This document shows, piece after piece, positions 31,669 to 40,691 of a stretch of DNA of 64,000 nucleotides; position 1 is the first letter of the stretch; the number at the start of each line of letters is the position of its first letter. Both the position numbers and the translations under genes were made by a program. The stretch comes from Butyrivibrio sp. NC2007 (lineage in GTDB: Bacteria > Bacillota > Clostridia > Lachnospirales > Lachnospiraceae): assembly GCF_000421405.1 (NCBI RefSeq), contig NZ_ATWY01000020.1, positions 1-64,000 of the forward strand. Reading direction: 5' to 3'. The notes below the pieces were generated by a model. The model did not search any database, was not told where the DNA came from, and saw only the letters and a list, made by a program, of their open reading frames with translations.

Positions 31669-31729
31669 TATACTACGACCATCGTTACTACGACTGTCAT
31701 AGTAAATATACAACGACTGTCGTAGTATG
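31669..31729. promoter_or_regulatory. Predicted PadR operator region
   Basis: TACTACGACTGTCATAGTA (31686-31704) is a 9-1-9 inverted repeat with one mismatch. Half-sites of the same word lie on both sides: TACTACGAC at 31671-31679 and CGACTGTCGTAGTA at 31714-31727. Three related sites in 60 bases in front of padR suggest cooperative autoregulation. Confidence 0.7.
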
Positions 31730-31851
31730 TCAAGCGATGCCAATAGATAATAGATAATAATAATGTAATGGTGTCTTTATTGTTTTTTAACACTTTAATG
31801 ATAAAATACAATTGAAAAATTGTACTGTTTTTGGGATGCACGGAGGCACAG

Positions 31852-33477
31852 ATGAAAATAGTAGATAAACTTTTGCATTTAATTCTAGGGGTGATCGTGC
31901 TAATTGTGGCGCTCATCCTTCTTTGTGCTGCAAATCCTGATGTTAGGCAGATTGCAGCAGGCATAGCTCAGAGCATAGGACCTATCTATGTTCCGCCGGC
32001 AGAGGAAGAAGAGCCGGAAGCGCAACAGGCAAGTGCAGGTGAATCAGGTGAGGAAGCACCTCAGGAAACCACATACACGGTATCAATGGATCCAAGCAAA
32101 TTCATATATGCTGATGAGCTGGTAAAGACTGTTGTTGAAGCAACAGATTTCGCGCCTCAGGAAGAGAGCTACAGTGATTATGGCGATAAGCGTGATCTGA
32201 CTGGCGTTATGAATGATGGAGCACTTCAGGACTATAACCCCGGCAATGACGAATATTTGCAGCTGGTAGAGCAAGGTGATGAAGGTCTGCTGACGCTTGA
32301 TGAATATCTGAATCAGGCTGTTAAAAAGAGTGATGCCAAGCTGGCAGAACCTGATGTCACGGAGATAATAGACCCTCAGGAAGCACAGAACATTGCGGAC
32401 ACAGTACCCTTTGGTGAAACCGGTGAAGATGCCGAGTTCGACAAGCTCTTTTACCCTTACTATCATATGCTCGGCGAGAAAGAGCAGAAATTATATAAGC
32501 AGATTTATGCCAACGCAAATGCGCTGACGCCTGAGTTCAGGCCGGTTGAGGATTGCACTCCGAAGGAATGGATAGCTGCCTGGGACTGCGTTTTCTATGA
32601 TCATCCGGAGCTGTTCTGGATGGACAATACCAAGTACTATGAGTCTGACTACAGCGGAAAAGTGATCAAAGTCGGTCTGAAATTCTACGCAGAAATTCCG
32701 GATGTTGCGAAGGCTAAGCTGCGATTTAATGATGATGCAAACAAGATTCTGGCAGGGGCCCAGAATCTGGAAACGGATTACGATAAAGAGAAATACATCC
32801 ACGACGCATTGGTCGACAAGATAACCTATATGTTCAACACGCTGGATCAGAGCGCCTTCAGCTCTATCCCCAATGACTACACGGTTTGCTGCGGATATGC
32901 CAAGGCGTTCCAGTATCTGATGCAGCAGCTGGGGGTTCCCACATACTTTGTGATCGGATGGGGCGGAGAGCTCCATGCCTGGAACATCATAAAGCTCGAC
33001 GATGAGTACTACAACGTGGACTGCACCTGGGATGACACAGATCCTAAGACTTACGATTTCTTTAACGTGACTGACAGGAAGAATCTGATGCATTCAAGAA
33101 TGTATCAGTCAAGATATCTCCCTGCGTGCAATGGAACCAAGTACAGTGGTCTTGAGAACATTGCACCTAATTTAAAAAAGCTTGGAGCTGCAACTGACAA
33201 AATTTATACCGATAAGGTTGAATATGCTAATGACCTGATTGATCTGCTGACAAAAGCGATTGCTTCCAAAAAGCATAGTGCGGATATTAAGCTTGTGATA
33301 AGCAGAGAACTGTTCATAGAGTGGTACAGAGCATTCTTTGGAACGCAGTATCAGGACGGCGCGAATAATATGCTCTCTTATACCGGAGAAGATAATAGTA
33401 GTCTTGTCATGATGTTCGAGCGCCTTGATAGCGGAGACTATCTGATCACACACCATGTTGATCTGATTGCTGAATAA
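31852..33477 (+). CDS. Membrane-anchored transglutaminase-like protein
   Basis: 541 residues. One N-terminal span (LLHLILGVIVLIVALILLC) is followed by an acidic disordered stretch to about residue 70, so the protein probably faces outward. Residues about 300-400 hold the transglutaminase-like core with a full triad: Cys347 (CCGYAKAFQYL), His375 (GELHAWNII) and Asp390 (NVDCTWDD). The DPETYDFFNVTD-like segment after it fits the bacterial branch, often cysteine proteases. GGAGG fixes ATG 31852; an earlier TTG is poor. The stop flows into a REP-type terminator. Confidence 0.85.
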   Translation: MKIVDKLLHLILGVIVLIVALILLCAANPDVRQIAAGIAQSIGPIYVPPAEEEEPEAQQASAGESGEEAPQETTYTVSMDPSKFIYADELVKTVVEATDFAPQEESYSDYGDKRDLTGVMNDGALQDYNPGNDEYLQLVEQGDEGLLTLDEYLNQAVKKSDAKLAEPDVTEIIDPQEAQNIADTVPFGETGEDAEFDKLFYPYYHMLGEKEQKLYKQIYANANALTPEFRPVEDCTPKEWIAAWDCVFYDHPELFWMDNTKYYESDYSGKVIKVGLKFYAEIPDVAKAKLRFNDDANKILAGAQNLETDYDKEKYIHDALVDKITYMFNTLDQSAFSSIPNDYTVCCGYAKAFQYLMQQLGVPTYFVIGWGGELHAWNIIKLDDEYYNVDCTWDDTDPKTYDFFNVTDRKNLMHSRMYQSRYLPACNGTKYSGLENIAPNLKKLGAATDKIYTDKVEYANDLIDLLTKAIASKKHSADIKLVISRELFIEWYRAFFGTQYQDGANNMLSYTGEDNSSLVMMFERLDSGDYLITHHVDLIAE

Positions 33478-33519
33478 AAAAAGGAGTCAAAGAGAACCGT
33501 CCCCTTTGACTCCTTTTAT
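33476..33519 (+). terminator. REP-derived terminator, GAGTCA type
   Basis: AAAAAAAGGAGTCAAAG and CTTTGACTCCTTTTATA form the stem; the loop AGAACCGTCCC keeps the REP core. It is nearly the same sequence as the unit at 30349. Confidence 0.85.
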
Positions 33520-33520
33520 A

Positions 33521-33808
33521 TTACTCGATTGTTTTCTTGAAAAGATTTGCGGAATATTCTGTGAAGTTGTCCTCAACCCAGGTGGTGAATTCTGCGGGGG
33601 TGATGACTTTGTCTGCGAAGATCTCTACGACGATGTCGTCGTTAACATCCACAACTCTCTTATATAACTCAACGATCAGGTCGTTAAGAAAAACCTGGGT
33701 TCCGGTGCTTGGTAACTGATCCAGCTCGATGAGAGTGTCGGTGATTTCCTTTGAAATGTGGTGTTCGTGCTTGATTGCTTCCAGAAGTTCTTTTTCGTTT
33801 TTTACCAT
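33521..33808 (-). CDS. Hypothetical small acidic protein
   Basis: 95 residues, all-helical and hydrophilic (KNEKELLEAIKHEHHISKEI ... ILTPAEFTTW-like). It has no signal peptide or cysteines. GGGGAGG lies nine bases before ATG 33808, which favours this start over one six codons upstream. No family recognised. It converges on the REP terminator of the transglutaminase gene. Confidence 0.6.
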   Translation of the reverse strand: MVKNEKELLEAIKHEHHISKEITDTLIELDQLPSTGTQVFLNDLIVELYKRVVDVNDDIVVEIFADKVITPAEFTTWVEDNFTEYSANLFKKTIE

Positions 33809-33862
33809 GACCCTTTGCCTCCCCAAAAAGTGAATGTTTTTACACTATTATTCTATCACATT

Positions 33863-33871
33863 TGCTATAAT
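33863..33871 (+). promoter_or_regulatory. Extended -10 element of the esterase gene
   Basis: TGCTATAAT, 50 bases before the esterase start. No good -35 box is seen at the usual distance, so recognition would rest on the extended element. Confidence 0.4.
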
Positions 33872-33920
33872 TTTATTTGTGAAAAAAGGAAACTAAACTT
33901 CATAGTATAAGGGGGACAAC

Positions 33921-34748
33921 ATGGCACTCATTCAAGTGAACTATCTTTCAAAATCTTTGTTCAGGACCGTTCCGGTTAACGTGATCCTTCCGGTGGACAA
34001 GCTGGATTTCGAAACTTTTTCCTACGCGTCAAAAGACGGATATAAGTTTAAGACTCTCTATCTTCTTCATGGCCTTCTTGGAAACTACACCGACTGGGTG
34101 AGCGGAACCAGGATTCAGAGATGGGCGGAGGAGAAGAACCTGGCAGTTGTAATGCCATCCGGAGATAACGCCTTTTATATCAACAGCCGCATCAGCAAGA
34201 ATGATTACAGCACCTTTATAGGAAAAGAGCTTGTGGAGATCACCAGAAGGATGTTCCCGTTATCTGACAAAAGAGAAGATACCTACATCGCAGGACTTTC
34301 CATGGGAGGGTACGGAGCTCTCAGAAACGGCATTGTTTATAGCGATACCTTCAGCCATGTTATCGGGCTCTCATCAGCAGTTCATCACATGGAGGAGGGC
34401 GACACCGAGAGGTTCATGGTGGAATCTCTTTTCGACGACCTTGACGAAGCCCTTAAGACTGACGCAAACCCAAGGGTTGCCTTCACAGATATGGTAAAAG
34501 ACAATAGACCCATCCCGAAGTTCTATCTCTCCTGCGGAACAGAAGACGGCCTCTACGATGCCAACGTAAGGTTCAGAGAATTCCTCAAGGAAAACGGAGC
34601 AGATGTGACCTGGGATGAAGAAAAGCGCGGCCACGACTGGGATTTCTGGGACAGCCAGATAAAGAAAGTCATCGACTGGCTTCCGCTTGGTGAAGGCGCA
34701 AGCGGTCTTAGCAGCGGCCATGTAAAGATCGAAAACGATTCGCTATAA
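33921..34748 (+). CDS. Putative esterase (esterase D/FrmB-like)
   Basis: 275 residues, cytoplasmic. The oxyanion and nucleophile regions are clear: TLYLLHGLLGNYTDW and AGLSMGGYGAL (Ser in GxSxG). The acid is in FYLSCGTEDGLYD and the catalytic His in RGHDWDFWD. This fits PF00756 esterases, which include acetyl-xylan and feruloyl esterases as well as S-formylglutathione hydrolases. The sugar transporter gene follows 24 bases later, so a role in removing acetyl groups from imported oligosaccharides is a reasonable guess. Confidence 0.85.
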   Translation: MALIQVNYLSKSLFRTVPVNVILPVDKLDFETFSYASKDGYKFKTLYLLHGLLGNYTDWVSGTRIQRWAEEKNLAVVMPSGDNAFYINSRISKNDYSTFIGKELVEITRRMFPLSDKREDTYIAGLSMGGYGALRNGIVYSDTFSHVIGLSSAVHHMEEGDTERFMVESLFDDLDEALKTDANPRVAFTDMVKDNRPIPKFYLSCGTEDGLYDANVRFREFLKENGADVTWDEEKRGHDWDFWDSQIKKVIDWLPLGEGASGLSSGHVKIENDSL

Positions 34749-34772
34749 AACAGACTTTTTGGGGGAATAAGT

Positions 34773-36215
34773 ATGGGGAACAGCATTGATAAGAAAACCA
34801 AGTGGTGTTACTGCGTAGGTGCAACGGGGCGAGATGCAGCCTACGTTCTGGTCAGCATGTTTGTGCTGACCTATGTTCAGTACACCATGAAACTCACGGT
34901 AGCTCAGTTCTCGGTAATCTCAGCAGCCATGGTTGTCTGCATGGTCTGGGATGCGGTAAATGATCTTCTCATGAGCACCATAATCGAGAACTGCCATTTT
35001 AAGAGCGGTAAGTTCAGACCCTTCATCATTGTTGGCGCAATACTGAACGCCATCGTGATCATCGCGATGTTCACCATAAGACCGACAGGCTGGGCCTTTG
35101 TCTTTTTCTTCAGTTTCATTTATCTAATGTGGGGAATGACCTACACCATCAACGACATCGCCTACTGGGGCATGCTTCCGAGCCTCTCCAGCGACCCGAA
35201 GGAAAGAGACTCCCTGGTAACCCTCATGGGAATCTTTATCTGCGTCGGCCAGTTCCTGGTGGCAGGACTTGTGCCGATAGTCATCGCAGGTAACGCAGTC
35301 ATGGCCTTCAGAGTTGTGGCACTCATAGTTGCACTTGGCTTTGTTGCTTTCCAGACCCTGACGTTCCTCGGAGTAACCGAGACCAAAAGACATGACGACA
35401 ATAACAACAAAGTCGGCTTAAAGAGCATGGCCGGAATCCTTGCAAGGAACGACCAGCTCATCACTGTGGGCATAGCTTACATCCTGTTCTGCGTGGGGCA
35501 GCAGCTCTTGTTCCTCCTTGCGCTGAACTTCTTTTACTTCCAGTTCGGATACTCCGAGAGCGGAAACCTTGTAACGATATTTACTGTGATGTACGGCCTT
35601 GGAACCATGCTGGCGCAGTTTGCATACCCGATCCTCTCAGCGAGATTTTCCAGAAACAAGATCATAACCTGTACGCTGATCTGCCTTGTGATAGGGTATC
35701 TTATTTTCCTTGGCTATGGCTACATAATCCCTGCAAACATCATACTTCTCAATATACTTGGCTTTGTGATTTTCTTTGCCCAGGCCCTTTATAACCTGGC
35801 GGTCATCGTCATGGTCAACAACACCATAGAGTACGACGAGTACAAGTATGGTGAGAGGCACGACAGTATTATCTCAGCCATCAGGTCTTTTGCCGTAAAA
35901 CTTTCTAACGCCTTGAACCAGGCTGCAGCTTCTCTGATACTGATCGTCAGCGGAATCTATGCCGTTAGCCAGAACATCAGCGCACTGGAGATGGAAGTCG
36001 GAGCAGGCACCATTGACAGGCAGACGGCGCTCTCTCAGGCCGACAGCTTCATCGCCACAGTTCAGCCCTCACAGACCTTGACCCTGAGAATAGGAATGGT
36101 CTTCGTTCCGCTGATCATGATGACTCTCGCATATCTGATTCTTAGGGCCAGATACAAAATTGATGAGAAAGAGTACGACAGAATCGTTGCGGAGATAGCC
36201 AAAAGGCAATTATAA
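34773..36215 (+). CDS. GPH-family sugar:cation symporter (MelB-like)
   Basis: 480 residues with twelve spans. Key family segments are WDAVNDLLMSTIIENCHF-like residues around 48-66 (the Na+-site Asp motif of MelB), GKFRPFIIVGA, and DIAYWGMLPSLSSDPKERDS. GPH carriers import glycosides, pentosides or hexuronides with Na+ or H+. The upstream esterase and downstream metallo-hydrolase genes are close enough to form an operon. The exact sugar cannot be read from sequence. Confidence 0.9.
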   Translation: MGNSIDKKTKWCYCVGATGRDAAYVLVSMFVLTYVQYTMKLTVAQFSVISAAMVVCMVWDAVNDLLMSTIIENCHFKSGKFRPFIIVGAILNAIVIIAMFTIRPTGWAFVFFFSFIYLMWGMTYTINDIAYWGMLPSLSSDPKERDSLVTLMGIFICVGQFLVAGLVPIVIAGNAVMAFRVVALIVALGFVAFQTLTFLGVTETKRHDDNNNKVGLKSMAGILARNDQLITVGIAYILFCVGQQLLFLLALNFFYFQFGYSESGNLVTIFTVMYGLGTMLAQFAYPILSARFSRNKIITCTLICLVIGYLIFLGYGYIIPANIILLNILGFVIFFAQALYNLAVIVMVNNTIEYDEYKYGERHDSIISAIRSFAVKLSNALNQAAASLILIVSGIYAVSQNISALEMEVGAGTIDRQTALSQADSFIATVQPSQTLTLRIGMVFVPLIMMTLAYLILRARYKIDEKEYDRIVAEIAKRQL

Positions 36216-36257
36216 TAAAATCAGATACGGGTAACTGCTTTAAATGGAGAAAAGAAC

Positions 36258-36902
36258 ATGACAGACAGAATAGAAGTTTTCACACACAGTAGCATCAGGA
36301 TAAAAGATGATTCAAGAACCATTTACGTGGATCCTTACAAGATCAGGGAAGACTATAAGGACGCAGATTATATCTTCGTTACCCACGGACACTACGACCA
36401 TTTTTCCGTGGAGGATATTAAGAAGGTTGCCACGAAATCCACAATACTGGTGGTTCCCGAGAGCATGGTCGATGACGCGAGGGAAGTTGAGATTTTAGTA
36501 AAAGAGATCGTGACAGTAAAGCCCGGTGACAAGAAAGAAATAGAGGGTCTGGAAGTTGAGGCTGTTCCTGCCTATAACAACATAAAGCCCTTCCACCCAA
36601 AGAGAGCAGAATGGGTCGGATATATCCTCGGCATAGGTGGCAAGCGCATTTACATCGCAGGCGACACCGGACTTACCAAGGAATCAAAGAAAGTTAAGTG
36701 CGACATAGCAATGGTGCCCATCGGCGGAACCTACACCATGGATGCCAAGAAGGCAGCAGATCTTATCAACATCATTAAGCCTTCGGTTGCAATCCCGATA
36801 CACTACGGAAGCGTGGTTGGTAAGCCATCGGATGCTGAGCATTTTGCAGAGCTGGTAAAAGAGCCTGTGGAGGTGGTCACCAAGATCCAGTATTTTGACT
36901 AA
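36258..36902 (+). CDS. MBL-fold hydrolase, UlaG-like
   Basis: 214 residues. Metal ligands occur in THGHYDHFSVEDI (HxHxDH), YIAGDTGL and IPIHYGSVVG, the signature of COG2220 proteins related to UlaG (ascorbate-6-phosphate lactonase). It is shorter than UlaG and no ascorbate genes are nearby, so a general phosphodiesterase or lactonase is more likely. It lies 42 bases after the GPH gene. A strong terminator follows. Confidence 0.85.
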   Translation: MTDRIEVFTHSSIRIKDDSRTIYVDPYKIREDYKDADYIFVTHGHYDHFSVEDIKKVATKSTILVVPESMVDDAREVEILVKEIVTVKPGDKKEIEGLEVEAVPAYNNIKPFHPKRAEWVGYILGIGGKRIYIAGDTGLTKESKKVKCDIAMVPIGGTYTMDAKKAADLINIIKPSVAIPIHYGSVVGKPSDAEHFAELVKEPVEVVTKIQYFD

Positions 36903-36910
36903 AGAATGAT

Positions 36911-36941
36911 GAGGAGTTTCCGCAAAGGAGACTCCTTTTTA
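36911..36941 (+). terminator. Rho-independent terminator
   Basis: AGGAGTTTCC, GCAAA loop, GGAGACTCCT, then a T run. Confidence 0.85.
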
Positions 36942-36966
36942 GAAGATAAGATTTGGAGGAGAACAT

Positions 36967-38865
36967 ATGCCGGGACCGGGATTTCATGGGGGATTGGGAC
37001 CCAGAGGTTTTTTGACAGACGAAGAAAAAAATAATCTGCCTCAGGTGGATTCGAAACTCCTTGTCAGGATTCTTTCGTATATGAAGCCTTACTGGCTTCA
37101 GTTTGTATTTGTCTTTGTGGCAATACTTATAAGTGCTGTGGTAGGTCTTTTGCCATCTATCATCACAGGTAAGATCGTGGATGAAGCCCTTATCAACAAG
37201 GATATGGCGCTCCTTGTCCGCCTTCTTCTCATGGCCTTTGCAACTCTTGCTGCTTCGCAGATCGTGGGAGTTTTAGAGCGCTACATAAATGCCTGGATCG
37301 CGCAGCGCATCATCTATGACATGAAGAACGAGATGTACCATCATCTGCAGTACATGCCACATTCCTTCTTTACCACAGAGAAACAGGGTGACATCATAAC
37401 CCGCATGAATACTGATATCAGCGGAGTCAGCAGCGTCATTTCCGGAACGCTCTCAAGTGTTGTTTCAAACGCAGCGACTCTTATAACCACGCTGGTTGCA
37501 CTCTTTGCCATGAGCTGGAAACTGGCAATTGTGGGCGTCATCATCATACCGCTCTTGATACTCCCAACCAAGAGAGTCGGCAAGAACCAGTGGAAGATCC
37601 GCACGGATTCACAGGCCAAGAACGACGAGATGAATCAGCTGATAAACGAAACCTTAAGCGTCAGCGGTTCAATGCTGGTCAAGCTCTTTACAAGAGAGGA
37701 GCGCGAGTTTGAGAAATTCAAAAAGACCAACGAGGAGCTCACGGCGCTGAACTTAAAGGAGCAGAGGAGCGGCAGCTGGTTCAGGGTTGTCATGGGGATG
37801 TTCACTCAGGTAGGCCCTCTTCTTATGTACTTTGCAGGAGGTTACCTTATCATTTCAAAGCTGGATGAGAGCCTTACCGTCGGTATGATCACAGCCATGG
37901 TTGCCCTGATAAACAGGCTCTATCGCCCGGTTCAGGAGCTTTTAAACCTTCAGGTCGACTTCACAAGAAGCCTTGCGCTCTTTACCAGGATCTTTGCGTA
38001 CTTCGACATGAAGAGCGATATAGTTTCACCTGAAAATGGTAAAAGACCTGATGTACGCTGCAAGGATATCGAGTATAGCCACGTGAAGTTCGCCTATGAT
38101 CCTGAGGTTCCAATCTTAAAAGATGTGAACTTCACGGTACCGGGAGGCAAGATGTATGCCATCGTAGGTCCATCCGGTTCAGGCAAATCCACTGTTGTAA
38201 ACCTTATCCCAAGACTCTACGATGTGCTTGGCGGTTCAGTAAAGATAGGCGGCGTCGATGTCCGAGACTTCGACCTTTCATACCTTAGATCAAACATCGG
38301 AGTGGTAACCCAGGAGACATATCTTTTCAATGGAACCATAAAAGAGAACCTCCTCTATGCCAAGGAAGATGCCACCGACGAAGAACTGATACAGGCCTGT
38401 AAAAATGCCAACATCCACGACTTTATCGCATCCCAGCCTGAAGGCTATAACACAATGGTGGGTAACAGAGGACTTAAGCTTTCAGGCGGTGAGAAGCAGA
38501 GACTTTCAATCGCAAGAGTAATCTTAAAAGACCCCAAGATCCTGATTCTGGACGAAGCTACCAGCGCCCTCGATTCAATATCCGAGAACGCGATCCAGGA
38601 TGCCCTTGAGCTGCTTATGCAGGGAAGGACCAGCATCGTGATCGCCCACAGACTCTCGACCATCTTAAAAGCCGACGCCATACTGGTTGTCAAAGACGGC
38701 GTTATAGCCGAGCAGGGATCACACGAATCACTCCTTGCCCTGGGCGGTATATATAAAGAGCTCTACGAAACCCAGTTCCGACTTGTCCTTGATATGGAGG
38801 GCGAGGGAGACGTGCAGAAATCAGACTATTGGGGTAATATAGAAGAAGACACAATTGGCTTCTAG
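36967..38865 (+). CDS. ABC exporter half-transporter (MsbA/multidrug type)
   Basis: 632 residues. A Gly/Pro-rich head (MPGPGFHGGLGPRG) precedes a six-span membrane domain (about 45-345) and an ATPase domain (about 375-620): Walker [13 protein letters not shown], signature LSGGEKQRL, Walker B ILILDEATSALD and switch His in IAHRLST. Fused half-transporters of this type act as dimers to export lipids, peptides or drugs. GGAGGA precedes ATG 36967. The short gap (17 bases) to mgsA suggests co-transcription. Confidence 0.9.
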   Translation: MPGPGFHGGLGPRGFLTDEEKNNLPQVDSKLLVRILSYMKPYWLQFVFVFVAILISAVVGLLPSIITGKIVDEALINKDMALLVRLLLMAFATLAASQIVGVLERYINAWIAQRIIYDMKNEMYHHLQYMPHSFFTTEKQGDIITRMNTDISGVSSVISGTLSSVVSNAATLITTLVALFAMSWKLAIVGVIIIPLLILPTKRVGKNQWKIRTDSQAKNDEMNQLINETLSVSGSMLVKLFTREEREFEKFKKTNEELTALNLKEQRSGSWFRVVMGMFTQVGPLLMYFAGGYLIISKLDESLTVGMITAMVALINRLYRPVQELLNLQVDFTRSLALFTRIFAYFDMKSDIVSPENGKRPDVRCKDIEYSHVKFAYDPEVPILKDVNFTVPGGKMYAIVGPSGSGKSTVVNLIPRLYDVLGGSVKIGGVDVRDFDLSYLRSNIGVVTQETYLFNGTIKENLLYAKEDATDEELIQACKNANIHDFIASQPEGYNTMVGNRGLKLSGGEKQRLSIARVILKDPKILILDEATSALDSISENAIQDALELLMQGRTSIVIAHRLSTILKADAILVVKDGVIAEQGSHESLLALGGIYKELYETQFRLVLDMEGEGDVQKSDYWGNIEEDTIGF

Positions 38866-38882
38866 CTACAAAGGAGATTTAT

Positions 38883-39362
38883 ATGAACGAAACAGTTACA
38901 CTTACAATCGGAAAACAGAAGAACATCGCCCTTATCGCCCACGACGGCAAGAAAGCTGAGCTTATTAAATGGTGCAAGGACAATGCAGAAATATTAAAAA
39001 GACATTTCCTCTGCGGAACAGGTACTACAGCCCGCATGATAACAGATGCTACAGACCTTCCCGTAAGAGGCTACAACTCAGGCCCTCTTGGAGGAGATCA
39101 GCAGATTGGTGCCAAGATAGTTGAGGGCAAGATTGATTTTGTAATATTCTTCTCAGACCCTCTTACAGCAGCACCTCACGATCCTGATGTAAAGGCCCTC
39201 ATGAGAATTGCACAGGTTTATGACATTCCTTTTGCCAACAACAAGGCAACAGCGGATTTCCTCATCAACTCTAAATTTATGGATGAGGAGTACGACCACG
39301 AGGTTATCAATTTCAAGCAGAATATAGCAAACAGAGCAGAGACACTGCCAACGCAGATGTAA
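38883..39362 (+). CDS. mgsA: Methylglyoxal synthase
   Basis: 159 residues, the normal length. IALIAHDGKKAELIKW, CGTGTTARMI, SGPLGGDQQIGAKI, FFSDPLTAAPHDPDVKALMRI and NKATADFLI cover the whole family pattern, including the phosphate-binding GTGTT and the catalytic Asp of GGDQQ and of DP. It converts dihydroxyacetone phosphate to methylglyoxal, the bypass used by rumen bacteria when sugar is in excess. Here TTARM replaces the common TTGR/TTGK, a small variation. AAGGAG precedes ATG 38883. Confidence 0.95.
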   Translation: MNETVTLTIGKQKNIALIAHDGKKAELIKWCKDNAEILKRHFLCGTGTTARMITDATDLPVRGYNSGPLGGDQQIGAKIVEGKIDFVIFFSDPLTAAPHDPDVKALMRIAQVYDIPFANNKATADFLINSKFMDEEYDHEVINFKQNIANRAETLPTQM

Positions 39363-39387
39363 ATTATATTTCAAAAGGAGAGAGATT

Positions 39388-39780
39388 ATGCAGAGAGTGG
39401 TGGATTTTTTGAAAGCAGCAAACACATATTATCTTGCAACGGTTGACGGAGATCAGCCAAGAGTAAGACCTTTCGGAACAGCTCATGTTTTTGAAGGCAA
39501 GCTCTACATTCAGACAGGCAAGGTAAAAGACGTATCCAAGCAGATTCATGCTAATCCCAAGGTTGAGATCTGTGCATTTATGAACGGTGAGTGGCTCAGA
39601 GTAGCAGGTGAGCTTGTTGAGGATGACAGGATCGAAGCAAGACAGTCCATGCTGGATGCTTATCCATCACTTCAGGGAATGTATAAGGCAGATGACGGAA
39701 ACACAGAGGTGTTCTACTTTAAGAATGCAACAGCAACCTTCAGCTCCTTTACAAAAGCTCCTGAGACTGTTACATTCTGA
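39388..39780 (+). CDS. Pyridoxamine-phosphate-oxidase-like flavoprotein
   Basis: 130 residues forming one split-barrel domain: TYYLATVDGDQPRVRPFGTA near the start, QTGKVKDVSKQIHANPKVEI in the middle and a TFSSFTKAPETV end. Members bind FMN or F420 and reduce small molecules; here FMN is more likely. It lies 26 bases behind mgsA, with AAAGGAG before ATG 39388. The substrate is unknown. Confidence 0.85.
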   Translation: MQRVVDFLKAANTYYLATVDGDQPRVRPFGTAHVFEGKLYIQTGKVKDVSKQIHANPKVEICAFMNGEWLRVAGELVEDDRIEARQSMLDAYPSLQGMYKADDGNTEVFYFKNATATFSSFTKAPETVTF

Positions 39781-39815
39781 TAGGACAAAACTAACGTTAG
39801 GAGATTTGAATTTAC

Positions 39816-40547
39816 ATGCTGTTCTTTTTGATGAACCCCATTGTTATGCACGGCGGACTGCTTGTGGCAGCAGCTGCCATACCTGCGGTATTTCTTATGA
39901 TCAAGGTTTACCGCTCTGACAGACTTGAGAAGGAGAGCCCATATCTTATCAAAAAGCTTATATGGGCAGGCCTTTTCTCAGTGCTGCTGGCACTTGTTGA
40001 AGAGACTGTGCTCTCGTTTATATTGGGGCTCTTTGTACCGGTGGAATCGCCGCTTTACAACATCATCATGTTCTTTGTTATTGTGGCATTTTCCGAGGAG
40101 ACTTCCAAATATCTTTTCATGTACAGAAAGACCTGGAGGAATCCTGAGTTTAACTGCCAGTATGACGGAGTTGTATATGCGGTCATAACATCCCTTAGCT
40201 TTGCACTCTTTGAAAACATCACTTATGTAGTGAGCTATGGCCTTGGTACAGCGCTGATTAGAGCTGTCACAGCAATCCCGGGACATGCGAGCTTTGGTGT
40301 ATTCATGGGAGTATTCTACGGAATAGCCAAGAGATGCGATTACAGAGGAAATAAGTCAGGTGCATCGTTCTTTAAATGCATGGCAATACTGGTACCGGCT
40401 CTTTTACACGGAGCATATGACTACATCGCAACCATTGAGGCAGACAGTGGCGACTGGTCCTTCCTGGTGTTCATTATCATCATGTTTATCATCAGTTATA
40501 TCCTCATTGGCAAGCAGGCAAAAAAGGACAGACCTATAAACTATTAA
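39816..40547 (+). CDS. prsW: PrsW-family intramembrane protease
   Basis: 243 residues with seven to eight spans. The motif set FSEETSKYLFMY (EExxK), SLSFALFENITYV (FExxxY) and AIPGHASFGVFMG (H) is the PrsW active-site signature. In Bacillus subtilis PrsW cuts the anti-sigma factor RsiW. No RsiW or sigma-W gene is seen here, so the substrate is unknown. A hairpin-T-run terminator sits 85 bases after its stop. Confidence 0.85.
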   Translation: MLFFLMNPIVMHGGLLVAAAAIPAVFLMIKVYRSDRLEKESPYLIKKLIWAGLFSVLLALVEETVLSFILGLFVPVESPLYNIIMFFVIVAFSEETSKYLFMYRKTWRNPEFNCQYDGVVYAVITSLSFALFENITYVVSYGLGTALIRAVTAIPGHASFGVFMGVFYGIAKRCDYRGNKSGASFFKCMAILVPALLHGAYDYIATIEADSGDWSFLVFIIIMFIISYILIGKQAKKDRPINY

Positions 40548-40630
40548 TTAAGCAAGTATAAACTTATTGTTAAAAATGTGCTAGTCAATGCTAAGAATGT
40601 CCGATTTTTTTCTGAAAACTTCCAAAATAT

Positions 40631-40669
40631 AATGACATTATCAAGACAAGATAATGTCATTATTTTTTT
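40631..40669 (+). terminator. Terminator or attenuator before dctP
   Basis: AATGACATTATC, AAGACAA loop, GATAATGTCATT, then ATTTTTTT: a 12-bp perfect stem. It ends 22 bases before the dctP start and overlaps a TATAAT at 40628-40633. It can end prsW transcripts, but it would also face any message entering dctP from upstream. Confidence 0.8.
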
Positions 40670-40691
40670 AGGAAAAGGGAGGTTTTAAGAA

